Of a stretch of 64,000 nucleotides of DNA, positions 11,209-22,144 are shown one piece after another (the first letter of the stretch is position 1; each line of letters begins with the position of its first letter). The DNA is from Rhynchopus sp. YZ270_cl-10 (taxonomy: Eukaryota; Euglenozoa; Diplonemea; Diplonemida; Diplonemidae). The notes below the pieces were generated by a model. It saw only the letters and a list, made by a program, of their open reading frames with translations, did not search any database and was not told the origin of the DNA. The stretch is taken from assembly GCA_964035575.1 (NCBI GenBank), contig OZ037843.1, positions 930,001 through 994,000 on the forward strand, in the 5' to 3' direction. The position numbers and the translations under genes were made by a program.

Positions 11209-11312
11209 AGTCCTATTCGTGGTCATTTACCCCCCCCCCTTTGGGTCGGTGAACCGGAAATTTTGGAAATAAGGGGGTAAAATAAGGGGGGGGGGTAAAT
11301 GCACGACGGACT
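11209..11312. mobile_element. Small inverted-repeat element with poly-C/poly-G TIRs
   Basis: The left end AGTCCTATTCGTGGTCATTT plus a C run pairs with a G run plus AAATGCACGACGGACT. Related ends occur at 14858-14905 and 15660-15710. Confidence 0.55.
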
Positions 11313-12192
11313 AGTTATGGCCATGACAGGTGATATGACAGGTGGTGTTACTAGTTATAAATATGACAGGTGATAATTGAATATTACTAGTAATATGACA
11401 GGTGGTACCTGTAAAATGACAGGTGCACCTGTCATTTTGACAGGTGGTACCTGTCAAATGACAGGTGGTACCTGTCATATGACAGGTGTTTTTGCCGGTG
11501 GCTATTGCCTCCCAGGGAAAGGGACTCTCGAATTTTTTTTTTGCCCCCTTTTAGGGCGAATTTCGACGATTTGAGGCCATTAAAAGCAAAATTTGACACT
11601 TTTGAGCATCTATGGGGGTCTATAACGCGATTTTGCGCACCCGATTTTTCGTGGGATTTACGAAAGACAAGTCAATTTTTGACCCCAAAAAAATTCACAA
11701 AATTGCCCTCGGTGGTCCTCACCCCCACACGTCCTCAATACTGGGCGAAAAAATGCAAAAAAATGCAAAAAAAAACGCAAAAATCGGGTGTTTGACCATC
11801 TGGGTGCACCAAATACACGGGAGTGCGGTACTAAGCCATAATCAGTCTTTCCGCGCTGAAGAATCCGATGAAGAATTCTTCATTGGAAAAAAATAAAAAT
11901 ACAAATAAAAAAATTGAAGAGGTGGGGTGGGGCCCGAAGGGCCGCCCACCTCTTTCATCTTCCTCCCAGCCTCCTCGCCCGAGCCATCTGCCGACTATTT
12001 CCTTCCGTTGCAACCCGACCTCGGAGATGACAAGGAGTGGGGAGAAGCTCCTGGTGGATCCGGCGAAGCCGGGGACAAGCAGAGAGGAGATGAAGACGCA
12101 ACTGAAGAAGGAGTACGGGATAATGCGAGTTTGTGCGACTCGCCTTCTGACCCCCTGTTTCGTCTTGCGAAGATGAGCGGGAATTTTCGTGA

Positions 12193-12370
12193 TTGAAGTT
12201 GGTGAAGACACGTCTCCGCTCACAAGTTGTCGACGAACCCCTTGATGCACTCTTGCATGCCAAGAACCATCCCGCGAGTACCTCAGTGAGGAGGTGTCCG
12301 CAGAGCTTCTGCATCTCTTTGAATATCATAAAGATCCACCCCACCCACCACCGTGCGAAAGCTCGGACCC
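12193..12370 (+). pseudogene. hAT-type transposase C-terminal fragment
   Basis: The frame from 12193 reads LKLVKTRLRSQVVDEPLDAL. This resembles the C-terminal dimerisation region of hAT transposases (L-K-x-I/V-K-T-x-L-R then D-E-x-L) and the fragment at 25007. An acidic, coding-like continuation (SAELLHLFEYHKDPPHPPP) lies in another frame at 12306-12370, so the piece is decayed. No complete transposase is present. Sequence on either side, from 11490, has no gene I can name. Confidence 0.4.
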
Positions 12371-12929
12371 TTTTTAGGCCAGGAATTCTAGTTTCTCCGC
12401 CGGAGGCCCAGAACTTCCGGCGCGCTACGCGCGCCGGGCTCGGGACGTATTTACCTTTTATGCACAAAATCACTATTCTTCATCAAAAATCCCGCTGCAT
12501 TTTTTACAATGTACCCTAATTTTTTTTCGCCTGCGGCGCCGCACGTAGCGCGCCCGGGTTTGGGACCCCTTCTTGAATTTCGAGGGGGCGGTTCACGTTA
12601 CAGTGGGTCCAGAATCGTAGTTCAATTTAACCCCGCTAAGTAACTCGACCAAAACGTGTATCAGCCAAGAACTTGTCCATTTTTTTCAAAATGACCCCGT
12701 TACAGTGAGGGTAAAAGTTTGCGGAGATGCTCGGAAAACCCGAAAAAGGCCAAAAATCCCCCCAAAAGGGAAAAACGAGAACATGTTTCGGCAGGGGGGC
12801 AGCGTGTTCTCAGAAAAATCCAAAAATCACCTGAAATCCTTATAAAAAACCTGGTGCCCGATCCAAAAAAATGGAAAAAGCCCGGGTGCCCGCCCACCCC
12901 TGCAAAAATCGACTTGTACAGCCATTGCT

Positions 12930-13612
12930 TTGGTGTGGGCTTGTTCACACCGGGCAGAGTGCGAGTTATTCTCAGCAACACGGCCCCGCCCGGCCCCCCA
13001 GATTTTTCCCGTAAGAAAACTACCTGCGCGAACCAGGCATTTTTTGTCCTCCCTCAAGTGCTCCCTCGAACCTGGCGGGAGGGAGGGAAATAGCTATTTA
13101 CTGACGCAGTGGTGGGTTTGTACGTCCAATGATGTTCTCGTACCTGGAGAGTGGACCGAGTGCGAGGTATGTTTTTAACCCCCGGTTTTCACCACCCCCG
13201 CTCCCCCTTTTCGACATTGTCCCGCTCTGGATGTACGTCTCGTCTCCGGATGTAAATTGAAGCTATTTTTTCCCGCCCAAATTAGCGACTACCAAGATTT
13301 GTGCTCCTCTATCTATCTCTTGTTGGGTGTCCGCCCCGGTACAGCCGGTCATGTACCAAGGTACACTGTTCACGAGAGGGTTTTGTATTTCAAGTCATTG
13401 ACTCAACTTCTTTTTTTTTGTTAGTAACGTCACTTTTGTCCTCAATTTCTCTTAACAGGTACCCGAACCGACGACCCTTCATTGTGACAGCGAAGCAGTG
13501 CCGACGGACGAGCTGGTGCAAATATTTCAAAATCAGGTGGCGACCGAGACCACCCCAATTATTATGAAACTCTTAGTCAGTCACTGCTATAGCCATTTAA
13601 CCCAGGGAGCAT
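12930..13612 (+). other. Coding-like fossil with GT-AG intron signature
   Basis: Open coding-like sequence ends at about 13168 with GAG before GTATGT. About 290 bases later a pyrimidine tract ending TTAACAG (13453-13459) precedes a second open stretch containing SEAVPTDELVQIFQNQV, which stops at 13612. The exon-intron-exon look is suggestive only. The family is unrecognised and it probably belongs to a mobile element. Positions 13613-14516 hold no gene; an inverted repeat pairs 13936-13966 with 14168-14201. Confidence 0.25.
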
Positions 13613-14516
13613 AGCTAGTGCAAGAAATTCGACTTCGGGATCCGGAAAGTCTGTCCTCTGCTTGCGGAGGACTAGGCACAAGAAAATATTGCGTTCCCCC
13701 AGAAACCAATTTTTGTCACAGTAATTTTTGCCCAGGGCATGCTCTTGAAGCATGGCGGCTTGGTGTGAGAAGGGGCAGTGTGTTGTTTTGTTCTAGATTT
13801 CAACGGTTGTTAGAACGAGTCAAGTGGATGCTTATCTAAACACTGACTTTAGTACAGACCCGAGAGATCACACATGACTTTGAGGAAAGAACAAAGCAAT
13901 GCATCTGTACCCGCACGCCAGGTTGTAGTTACTTCAGAATTTTCTTAAGTTTGCGCGAAAGAGAGCGGGGGCAACTCCTTTGTATCATAAGCCCGCTGTG
14001 CAGAACAAAGCGAGGAACCTTAAAACACTACCTGCGTGGTGGCTGAATTCACATCCCTTAGAATTACCAGAATTCAGCCTTTGTTGAAGTAACGTACATA
14101 CTTGTATGTGCGTGTCACGCTTCTCCATCCTTAAATGGGTGCACTGCTTCACTGCAGCGGGTAAGCCTCTCTCGACTAGTGCAAACTTAAGAATTTTCTG
14201 CTGGAACTTACCAAAATCGATTTTCTTTCACCCCAAACACCCGCAACACCCCACCTGCTACTTTGGTAGCCTGTGTTGTTGGGAGTTGGTTCTCATGTTG
14301 ATCCCCAGTGTTTTGCACTGCTTCTTCTGAGCCCAACGCTGTTTGGCCTGTCGACGTAATAAATACGAAGACAGGGCGGCGGTGCCAACAATTTTCCGAT
14401 GATGTAACGTTTATCTGATTGATTTATCGTTTGATATACCTTGTGTCCTACTTCATGCACACCCAAGAAAGGTTATTGAACGGTACTTTCAAGCGATACT
14501 TCGTTATGTCATTGGG

Positions 14517-14757
14517 GGTACCTGGGTACCTGGGTACCTGGGTACCTGGGTACCTGGGTACCTGGGTACCTGGGTACCTGGGTACCTGGGTACCTGGGTA
14601 CCTGGGTACCTGGGTACCTGGGTACCTGGGTACCTGGGTACCTGGGTACCTGGGTACCTGGGTACCTGGGTACCTGGGTACCTGGGTACCTGGGTACCTG
14701 GGTACCTGGGTACCTGGGTACCTGGGTACCTGGGTACCTGGGCACCTGGGTACCTGG
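14517..14757. repeat. 8-bp tandem array (GGTACCTG) of 30 units
   Basis: About 241 bp of perfect GGTACCTG units with one variant near the right end. It sits at the inner edge of the inverted end at 14758-14877, which itself contains GGTACCTGTC. The repeat is open in all frames, so long apparent proteins here are artefacts. Confidence 0.95.
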
Positions 14758-15402
14758 TGCCTGTATTTTGACAGGTGGTACCTGTCAAAATGACAGGTAC
14801 CACCTGTCAAAAAATTTCACCTGTCATTTTACTAGTAAGATCACCTGTCATGGTCATAACTAGTCCGTCGTGTGAGGGGGTAAGGGGGGGGGGTAAATTA
14901 CCATGTTATGGGTTAGGTCATGTTTTTGGGTGGGAAGGGGGGACTTTTTCATACACGGTGGGGTAAAATTTTGCACAACACAGTGTGACGACACATGCTC
15001 TCATGACAAATGTGTCATCTGAAAAAAATTCCTCACTTCCTTGCGACATCGCAAGCAGTCATGCATCATGGATCCACATCATCCACATCATCTTTCTGCC
15101 CGTGCCTGAACCATGACTGGTCAGGGATCACGGTGTTGCCTCAGATTCCGTGAGGTGTCCCAAACGTATCGCCCACGCAGCACAAACGTACCCACCTGCA
15201 CCCATCTACCTGCACACGTGATGTAAAACAGGGTGAAAGATTATTTGCACTTTACCCCTTTCCTCATTTCGAGCTTGTCTCCAGCTTCAAATCAGACGAG
15301 TCCTACAGTCTCCGGATGTACGACCCGCTGAACACATCAGCCCCTCCCAGCAAACCATAAAACAAAACAGGTATGCGCTGCACTAAGTGAAACTATTACC
15401 CC

Positions 15403-15710
15403 ATAATTACACGCCAGGTGGTGTTTTGCCACTCGTTCCCTGAACCCCCTCGCTTCGCTCGTGGGTTTAGGTCACTCGTGACAAAACACCACCTGGCGTG
15501 TTGCGGCGATAATTACCCAAAAATTACCTGGTGGCTGGTACTTTACCCCCCCAGGGGGGTAAAGTACCAGCCACAACAGGGTATTATAAGGGGGGGGGGG
15601 TAAATTACCATGTTATTTTGGCCTGAACCGTTTTTTTCTGAAAAAGGGGGTAAAATAAGGGGGGGGGGGGTAAATTTAGGGGGGGGGGTAAATGACCACG
15701 AATAGGACTG
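15403..15710. repeat. Cluster of nested hairpins and poly-G GTAAAT ends
   Basis: CACGCCAGGTGGTGTTTTG near 15410 pairs with its complement near 15481. GTGGCTGGTACTTTAC pairs with GTAAAGTACCAGCCAC around a C/G core at 15531-15573. G-run plus TAAATTACCATGTTAT follows at 15591-15616, also seen at 14885-14912. The block ends with the complement of the 11209 terminus (CGAATAGGACT). Positions 14878-15402 hold nothing recognised. Confidence 0.55.
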
Positions 15711-16111
15711 ATATATTTTTTTGGGGACTCATGACACACATTTCCTTGTGTTTCTTGTTCCCGCTCGCTCGGATTTTTCAGGGGGGGGGGGAAAAAAACG
15801 TTCACCTAGATCCGGATTCGGATCTAGGTGAATTTTTTTTTACCACTCATTTGACCACTCATTGTACATTATGTATGGTATATTTTTTGGTCTCAAAGAG
15901 GTTTCCTCTGGCCAGGTCAGTGGGGAGCGTATTGTAGTACTAAAAAAAAATAATGTCACAGAGTATTTGGTGCACATTTTACAAAAACAAAACACAGCAA
16001 CCTTTTTCTTTTGAACCCGCAAAATGTCAGTCCCTACGTACCCAGAGGCGTTTGTACTATCAACGCCAACCTTTCTTTTTTGACGAACTAAAGTATTTTT
16101 TTTTTTCCCTG

Positions 16112-16235
16112 TGTGTGTGACTGAGTGTGGGGGATGCGTTCAAGAATTAAACTCTTCCCCCCCAAACCCCCTTTCATCTCTAGTTTTCCTTATCCAAACG
16201 TCGAGTGGACGCGTAATAATTTTTTTCACCCATTC
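16112..16235 (+). repeat. Dispersed repeat D4, copy 1
   Basis: About 120 bp matching 30947-31062: GTGTGACTGAGTGTGGGG, GCGTTCAAGAATTAAACTC, a C run and GCGTAATAATTTTTT. Non-coding. Confidence 0.7.
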
Positions 16236-16480
16236 AGTTGTTTTCATTTCTCTAAAATCGAGCCAAAGCGAATAAGATTGCTCAAAAGGCTCGTCTTATG
16301 GAAAACCCCTTTTTTTCTTTTTTCCAAAGCCATCTTTACTGGCTCACTTTTCTCTTTTCTGTTTTTCATCTCCGGCTGGCAGTCATTGGGCCAGCCGGAG
16401 GTGTCTGCATCAGTACCAATATGTATACTATATTTTTTCATTTTGCTTTCATTATAAATAATCAAACCCCCAACCCCCTA

Positions 16481-16592
16481 ATGGTGGCAGTATTGTGCTG
16501 GGAGATTGGAATGCGCAAAAATACATCAAAATTCACGTGTATTTTGATGTATTTTTGCGTATTCCAATGGGCCTCCCAGCACTGCCACCATT
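16481..16592. mobile_element. Near-perfect palindromic MITE, copy 1
   Basis: AATGGTGGCAGTATTGTGCT at the left pairs with AGCACTGCCACCATT at the right. The arms meet at a CACGTG-containing centre and would fold as one long hairpin. A second copy lies at 35775-35900. Confidence 0.75.
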
Positions 16593-16712
16593 ACCAACTC
16601 CCCCATACATTCACCTTACACTACAGCGCTTTTCGATAGTTTTTTTTCTCCTCCCCCCCTCTTGGGGGGGAGGGGATGGGCGGTATAGCAAAAAAAACAA
16701 AATAGTGGAGCA

Positions 16713-16938
16713 CACTCTAGGCATAGTGTGCAGACGAACATTTTTGGTTCGTCGACGAACAAAATGTTCTTCGGTTTTGTTCGTCGATGTTCGTCGACGA
16801 ACATCGACGAACATCGACGAACAGGTCCCTGCCACAAGGGCAACCCACGACGAACAACGACGAACATCGACGAACAAAATTTTTTTTTCCCCCCATGACG
16901 AACATCGACGAACATTTTGTTCGTCTGCACACTATGTC
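16713..16938. mobile_element. MITE built of CGACGAACAT units
   Basis: About 26-bp terminal inverted repeats (TCTAGGCATAGTGTGC plus AGACGAACA, and the complement ending CTATGTCTAGGG). The interior has CGACGAACAT units in both orientations. The flanks (GTGGAG at 16705-16710; CTACACTAATACAACCAAG at 16937-16955) are the two ends of short element S1, so this MITE sits inside an S1 copy. Downstream, 16973-17223 hold nothing recognised. Confidence 0.7.
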
Positions 16939-17223
16939 TAGGGTGGCTACACTAATACAACCAAGTTTTCAAAAAAAAAAAAAAAATTCACAAAACGCGG
17001 TCAGGTTTACTGTGGATAGCTCCAAATAGAGTAGACACGGTAGCGCCACCAATACGAAGGTCTTAAAGGTGAGAGACAGTAGTGAAGTCTTCTTTGAGTC
17101 GCGATGCAATCGCGGGGGGGGGGGCACGAAATTACATTCTGAAACAAAAGACAACGCGATTTGTCAGGTGATCAGACGGTGTCAGTTTTTTTTATTTTAT
17201 TTTTTTATGTTCATGGATTACAA

Positions 17224-17560
17224 AAGATCTTAATTAAGATATGAGCGGAAAACACCGTTTTTCTAAGATCTTAGTGTTTTCTTAAAATTAAGTAAGATCT
17301 TAGTGTTTTGTGTTGAATATCTTAGTTTTTTTTTGTTAAGATCTTAGTTTCCACCAAAAAAAACTAACATCTTAAAAACAAAACTAAGATCTTAAAAATA
17401 AAGTGGCTACGATCTTAGAAAAAAAAACTAAGATCTTAGAAAAAAAAACTAAGATCTTAGTTTTTTGGTGTTTTTTTCCACTAAGATCTTAGTGGAAAAA
17501 AAAAAACTAAGAAGATATCAAAACCCCGCTCAAAAAAAAAATTCCCCTTACTAAGATCTT
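17224..17560. repeat. Array of palindromic AAGATCTTAG motifs
   Basis: About nine full and several variant copies of the palindrome (T)AAGATCTTA, spaced by A/T runs over 340 bp. I cannot define terminal repeats. Confidence 0.7.
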
Positions 17561-17640
17561 TTGTTTTCCATGTATGTTGAACATTTCCACTCCCCGAAAT
17601 AAAAAAAATCCCTCTCTCCCCCTCTCTTGCTTTAGTTAAA

Positions 17641-17735
17641 AGATGTGTGTCCACGAGAGGCACATCCATTCTATCTTTTAGTTAAGGTGACTAAGCACGA
17701 AAGGCTTAGATTCGTCTTAAGATCTTTTTTTCTCT
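17641..17735 (+). repeat. Dispersed repeat D3, second copy
   Basis: Contains GATGTGTGTCCACGAGAGGC and GGTGACTAAGCACGAAAGGC, matching 7676-7885 and 32673-32722. Confidence 0.6.
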
Positions 17736-18044
17736 GTTTCTTTAGTTGGCACCCCACTGTGAGACCCAGAGACGTCTGTAGGTTCTCGTCTAGCCTAAGG
17801 GTTGCCAGTTTTATTTTTTCTTTTTTTTTTTCTTTTTTTTTTCTTGTTATCTTTACCTGAAGTGCGGTCAGTCGGAGGTGCCTGCATCAATAACTACCCT
17901 TCTGAGTACGGCACTCCCCGGTGTTTTTTATTACTGATAATTCCCCTGCTCCAAATAAACGAGGTGAATACCGAAATTATCTTATATTTCCCACGAATCG
18001 TTCTATTAACGGAGTTAGCGGACATATTTTTTTTTTTGGTTTGC

Positions 18045-18104
18045 TGGTGTTCCTGAAACACCTGTCAAGGACATGTCAATATAGGCCCCCTCTGGGACAC
18101 CATT
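18045..18104 (+). repeat. Short element S2, diverged copy
   Basis: TGGTGTTCC to GGGACACCATT with CCTGTCAAGGACATGTCAAT inside. See 7970 and 39116. Confidence 0.6.
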
Positions 18105-18410
18105 AGCAGATATATTGTTTTTTTTTTTTGACATTTAGTGTCAGTTTTTTGGGCATATTCGTAACACGCGGAATATTTCCCAAGGTGTGCGTTTTTCTAT
18201 ATTTTTCTTTTTTTGGATGTATGTGCACGAGAGGCATATTCAGCGTTAAGTTTTTTTTTTTTTTTTTTTTTTTTTGTTTTTTTTTTTTGTACTCAGGTAG
18301 CTGCGTGCCGTGAAGGTGATCGTGTGCTAATACAGAGTACAAAGTTATCTTTCAGTTCTTAATAGTATCGTTGTGTTGGGTAGTTCCTGCATGAAACGTT
18401 GCCCAGCACA

Positions 18411-18600
18411 AAATATGTGTGCATGTGTGTGTGTGTGCGTGTTTTGATAAAACAGGAGACAGATGCTTCTTGATCTGTCGAGCTTTTGTCTTTTTTCTTT
18501 GTCTTTCACGACTTCTCTTCATGTCACGACCACACACACACACACACCCACCCACCCACCCCACTCTCTCTCTCTCTCTGTCTGTCTGTCTTATTCTCTA
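18411..18600. repeat. Microsatellites
   Basis: TG tract near 18417-18440, CA tract at 18532-18550, then CCCA, CT and CTGT tracts to 18593. Coding appearance here is spurious. Positions 18601-19283 hold no recognised feature. Confidence 0.8.
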
Positions 18601-19283
18601 CCCCACAACTCCTAATTTTCGTAGCGTTACAGCACAGCCACACCCCGTGCACAATACGAGAAACCATTCAGCAACCAAGAGGCAAATTTTGCGGAACTGA
18701 TTTACCCTATACATGTTCCATGTGGTGGATGGCATGTTGCATGTGAACACCCCTCGTACAAATGTGCCCCTCGCGTATTAACAAAAATGACGTTGTTTTC
18801 GACCAAAAATACGCTTATTTTTAACAGCCCGTTATTTACATAAATTTATGTAAATATTATACGGGAGGGGGGGTTTAATCAAATATGACATTGTACTGCA
18901 TGGAATTCCACGTAATGTATGTCACTTCACTGTCGTGCGACCCACCCAAGCATGGGGGGAGGGGAATGCTGTTTGCTGTGTTTCCCCTTTCGCGACAGTG
19001 AAGTACATTTGCTTGACCTGTGGTTTTTCGTGTTCTTTTATTTGCAGTCGATATTGTGTTGCGTTTGCATTTTTTGAAATCGGATTTTTTTGTAATACCC
19101 AATGCAGAAGACTGCCCAATTGCATGGACATGCGCAAAGCAGTTGTGGGCAGTTCCTAAGAGCGTAACGTATTACCCAGGATCGCGTACGTGCCCTTTAC
19201 CGAATGAGTCATGTATCATGTCACTCTCTCTTCCCGAGGCTTAGGGCCATCTTGCTGACTTTCCCCCCCTTCTCATAACCTAT

Positions 19284-19477
19284 TATGCATACGGACCGAG
19301 TCCGGCCGACTCAGCCTGAGTTTTGGCTGAGCCCAGGCTGAGTTATATTTACCGGACTGAGTCCACGCTGATCCGAGGTAGAGGTGAGTCAGTCCAGACC
19401 CCCTCAGCCTGGACTCAGTCTGTAGTAGTTATTTATTTGGGGGGGTATTTTTCTGCCCGGCTCGGGCGGTATGCATA
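19284..19477. mobile_element. MITE with GGACTGAGTCC-type interior
   Basis: TATGCATACGGACCGAGTCC at the left pairs with GGCTCGGGCGGTATGCATA at the right. The interior repeats variants of GACTCAGCCTGAGT in both orientations. Positions 19478-20310 hold a poly-A run (19677-19700) and pyrimidine tracts but no gene. Confidence 0.65.
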
Positions 19478-20310
19478 GTATGTCATGCAGAATTTTCAAG
19501 AGTTTTTTCTTTTTTTTTTTTCGTTTGTACCATCAACTTCACCCTTTTTAAAATTCCTCCCTCGTGTAACGAAAAAAAACGCCGACAGCAGCCTTTGTTG
19601 TTGTTGGGTGTACATCGATCGAATTAGTCTACACAAGAATAACGAGCCGCCAGGGCTAATAGCAAGTCGAAAAATTTAAAAAAAAAAAAAAAAAAAAAAG
19701 CCCCTAGCCAGGGGGGCAAAGTGGGGAAGGGAGTCTTTCAAGACGATCCATCGTCTTTCCTCAGCCGAGCCTCAGTGCGTCAGTTCGCTACCCCCTGCCC
19801 CCCTTTTTTTTTGTCCGGTAGTGCCTGCGTCCCAGAGGCGTTTGTACTATCAAAAGCCTCACTTTTCTCCTCCCCACCCCCTTTTTTGTTTATTTTTGTT
19901 TTAGATAAATTGATGGAATAGTGTGGCCTACCTGTGCAAAGCTCAACTTTCCAATTTTACAAATAAAGTGAAAATCGCCCCGGAGTGTCGTGAACCAGCT
20001 GTCGGGGGCGACGTTGGTCCGTCATAACCTTCTGGGGCAATTGTCAAATAAGACTCAATACAAAAGGAGGGTCAGAAGAGAAGCATCTTGAGTGCCTCAT
20101 TTACCCCCGCCACTTTGTGTGGGTGGACATGATAAGCACAGCATTTCTTGACAAAAAGACGAAGGCGACGAAGGTTCCCAAAAAAAAATGGGGTGACTTT
20201 TTTTTTTTTTTTTTGGTTTATTTCAAGGTGAGGACAGCAAGCGAGAGACTCGGGTCGTCTTTGCCAACTTTTTTCTCTTTTCTTGGTGTGGCAGCGGTTA
20301 CTGTAGGGGG

Positions 20311-21254
20311 TCTGTACTCTGTACTCTGTACTCTGTACTCTGTACTCTGTACTCTGTACTCTGTACTCTGTACTCTGTACTCTGTACTCTGTACTCTGTA
20401 CTCTGTACTCTGTACTCTGTACTCTGTACTCTGTACTCTGTACTCTGTACTCTGTACTCTGTACTCTGTACTCTGTACTCTGTACTCTGTACTCTGTACT
20501 CTGTACTCTGTACTCTGTACTCTGTACTCTGTACTCTGTACTCTGTACTCTGTACTCTGTACTCTGTACTCTGTACTCTGTACTCTGTACTCTGTACTCT
20601 GTACTCTGTACTCTGTACTCTGTACTCTGTACTCTGTACTCTGTACTCTGTACTCTGTACTCTGTACTCTGTACTCTGTACTCTGTACTCTGTACTCTGT
20701 ACTCTGTACTCTGTACTCTGTACTCTGTACTCTGTACTCTGTACTCTGTACTCTGTACTCTGTACTCTGTACTCTGTACTCTGTACTCTGTACTCTGTAC
20801 TCTGTACTCTGTACTCTGTACTCTGTACTCTGTACTCTGTACTCTGTACTCTGTACTCTGTACTCTGTACTCTGTACTCTGTACTCTGTACTCTGTACTC
20901 TGTACTCTGTACTCTGTACTCTGTACTCTGTACTCTGTACTCTGTACTCTGTACTCTGTACTCTGTACTCTGTACTCTGTACTCTGTACTCTGTACTCTG
21001 TACTCTGTACTCTGTACTCTGTACTCTGTACTCTGTACTCTGTACTCTGTACTCTGTACTCTGTACTCTGTACTCTGTACTCTGTACTCTGTACTCTGTA
21101 CTCTGTACTCTGTACTCTGTACTCTGTACTCTGTACTCTGTACTCTGTACTCTGTACTCTGTACTCTGTACTCTGTACTCTGTACTCTGTACTCTGTACT
21201 CTGTACTCTGTACTCTGTACTCTGTACTCTGCACTCTGCACTCTGCACTCTGCA
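20311..21254. repeat. 7-bp satellite (CTGTACT), about 131 perfect units
   Basis: About 920 bp of perfect 7-bp units to 21230, then four units with a T-to-C change (CTGCACT). The unit has no stop in several frames on both strands, giving long false proteins with a seven-residue period. Confidence 0.97.
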
Positions 21255-22144
21255 CACCCTCCCACACTGCATGCCAACCACATAACACGGGAAATCGGTT
21301 ATGCAGCCACACCATGAAATTCTCTTCTCATTTTTTTTATTTTATTTTTTTGTTTTGTTTTTTTTTTGTTTTTGTTCTTGGATGAGGCTTGTACTAATCC
21401 TTTCTAAGCGTCAGACCAATGCTCGCCATTGCCACACCATGGGTAAAGTGTGCAGTCTGTAGACCTACCTGCAGGTAAAATGCTCTATTTTCACCTATTG
21501 CTGTTTATTTTGCCGTTGCCCGGGACTCTGTGTTCGTGGGCAACGCAATTTTCCACACACCTTCCTTCAACCCCCCCTGTAGGGCCAAGGTAAGGTAAAT
21601 TTCCTTAAAGGGTTCCTTCTTTTTCTTCTTCTTCTTTTTTACTTAATAACAGACTTTCAATCACACTGGAAAAAAAAAAAATAAAAAGAGTTTCTTCGCA
21701 TTCTTTTCTTTTATCATCAAACATTCCCCATGACTGTCCTTCTTACCCCCGTTCCTACGGTGGACTGGTCATGACCAACCCTTTGACCGGTCAAAGGATA
21801 CGATGCTGGTGGACAAAAAACTCCTTCGATTGAAAATGGTATCTTAATCACTTTAACCAGTCAACCTAAGAGAATGCACTGGAATTTTTATGTAAGTACG
21901 ACAGTCTGATTTGTAGCTCTTTCTCTCTTTGCCCCCCTCGCCACCACCGTCACAGGATTTATTATTTTGTTGTCTTCATCCGTATTTTGTTTCCTTTGGA
22001 CCGTGCGAATTCTGTGGCTTCTGTCTCATAACAGTCTACTTCATTTTTCTATTATTTTTTTGCGTATTTTTTTTTTGCCACAGTTGTGCAAATCTCCACT
22101 TTTATTTCTTTTTTTTGTTGCTTTCTCATCCATTTTTTCTTCAT
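21255..22144. other. Spacer and leader of the 22145 cyclase gene
   Basis: T-rich sequence without a gene. A D1-like hairpin end (CCTTCCTTCAACC) lies near 21560. From 22020 a strong T/C tract with CAG at 22081-22083 leads to the ATG, a candidate acceptor. Confidence 0.5.

Larger units (their letters stand above)
11305..14877. mobile_element. Candidate 3.6-kb unit bounded by inverted TGACAGGTG-rich ends
   Basis: The sequence GACGGACTAGTTATGGCCAT plus GACAGGTGA at 11309-11338 recurs inverted at 14846-14875. Both ends continue inward as arrays of TGACAGGTG and GGTACCTGTC motifs (to about 11490, and from about 14758). The interior holds a hAT-like transposase fragment and coding-like stretches, but nothing that is clearly this unit's own gene. 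It could be one transposon or two separate insertions in opposite orientation. Confidence 0.4.

Noticed and set aside
14419-14810. Open frames reading GYLGTWVP-type or RYPGTQVP-type repeats
   Set aside because: Artefacts of the GGTACCTG array.
16741-16920. CRISPR-like array of CGACGAACAT units
   Set aside because: No regular spacers, both orientations present, and bounded by transposon-type inverted repeats.
16787-17029. Small proteins rich in NIDEH or VRRCSS
   Set aside because: Readings of the CGACGAACAT units of a MITE.
20072-21385. Proteins of more than 400 residues with a seven-residue period on both strands
   Set aside because: They are readings of the 7-bp satellite, which lacks stops in several frames. 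Flanking codons look like spacer and both strands are equally open.
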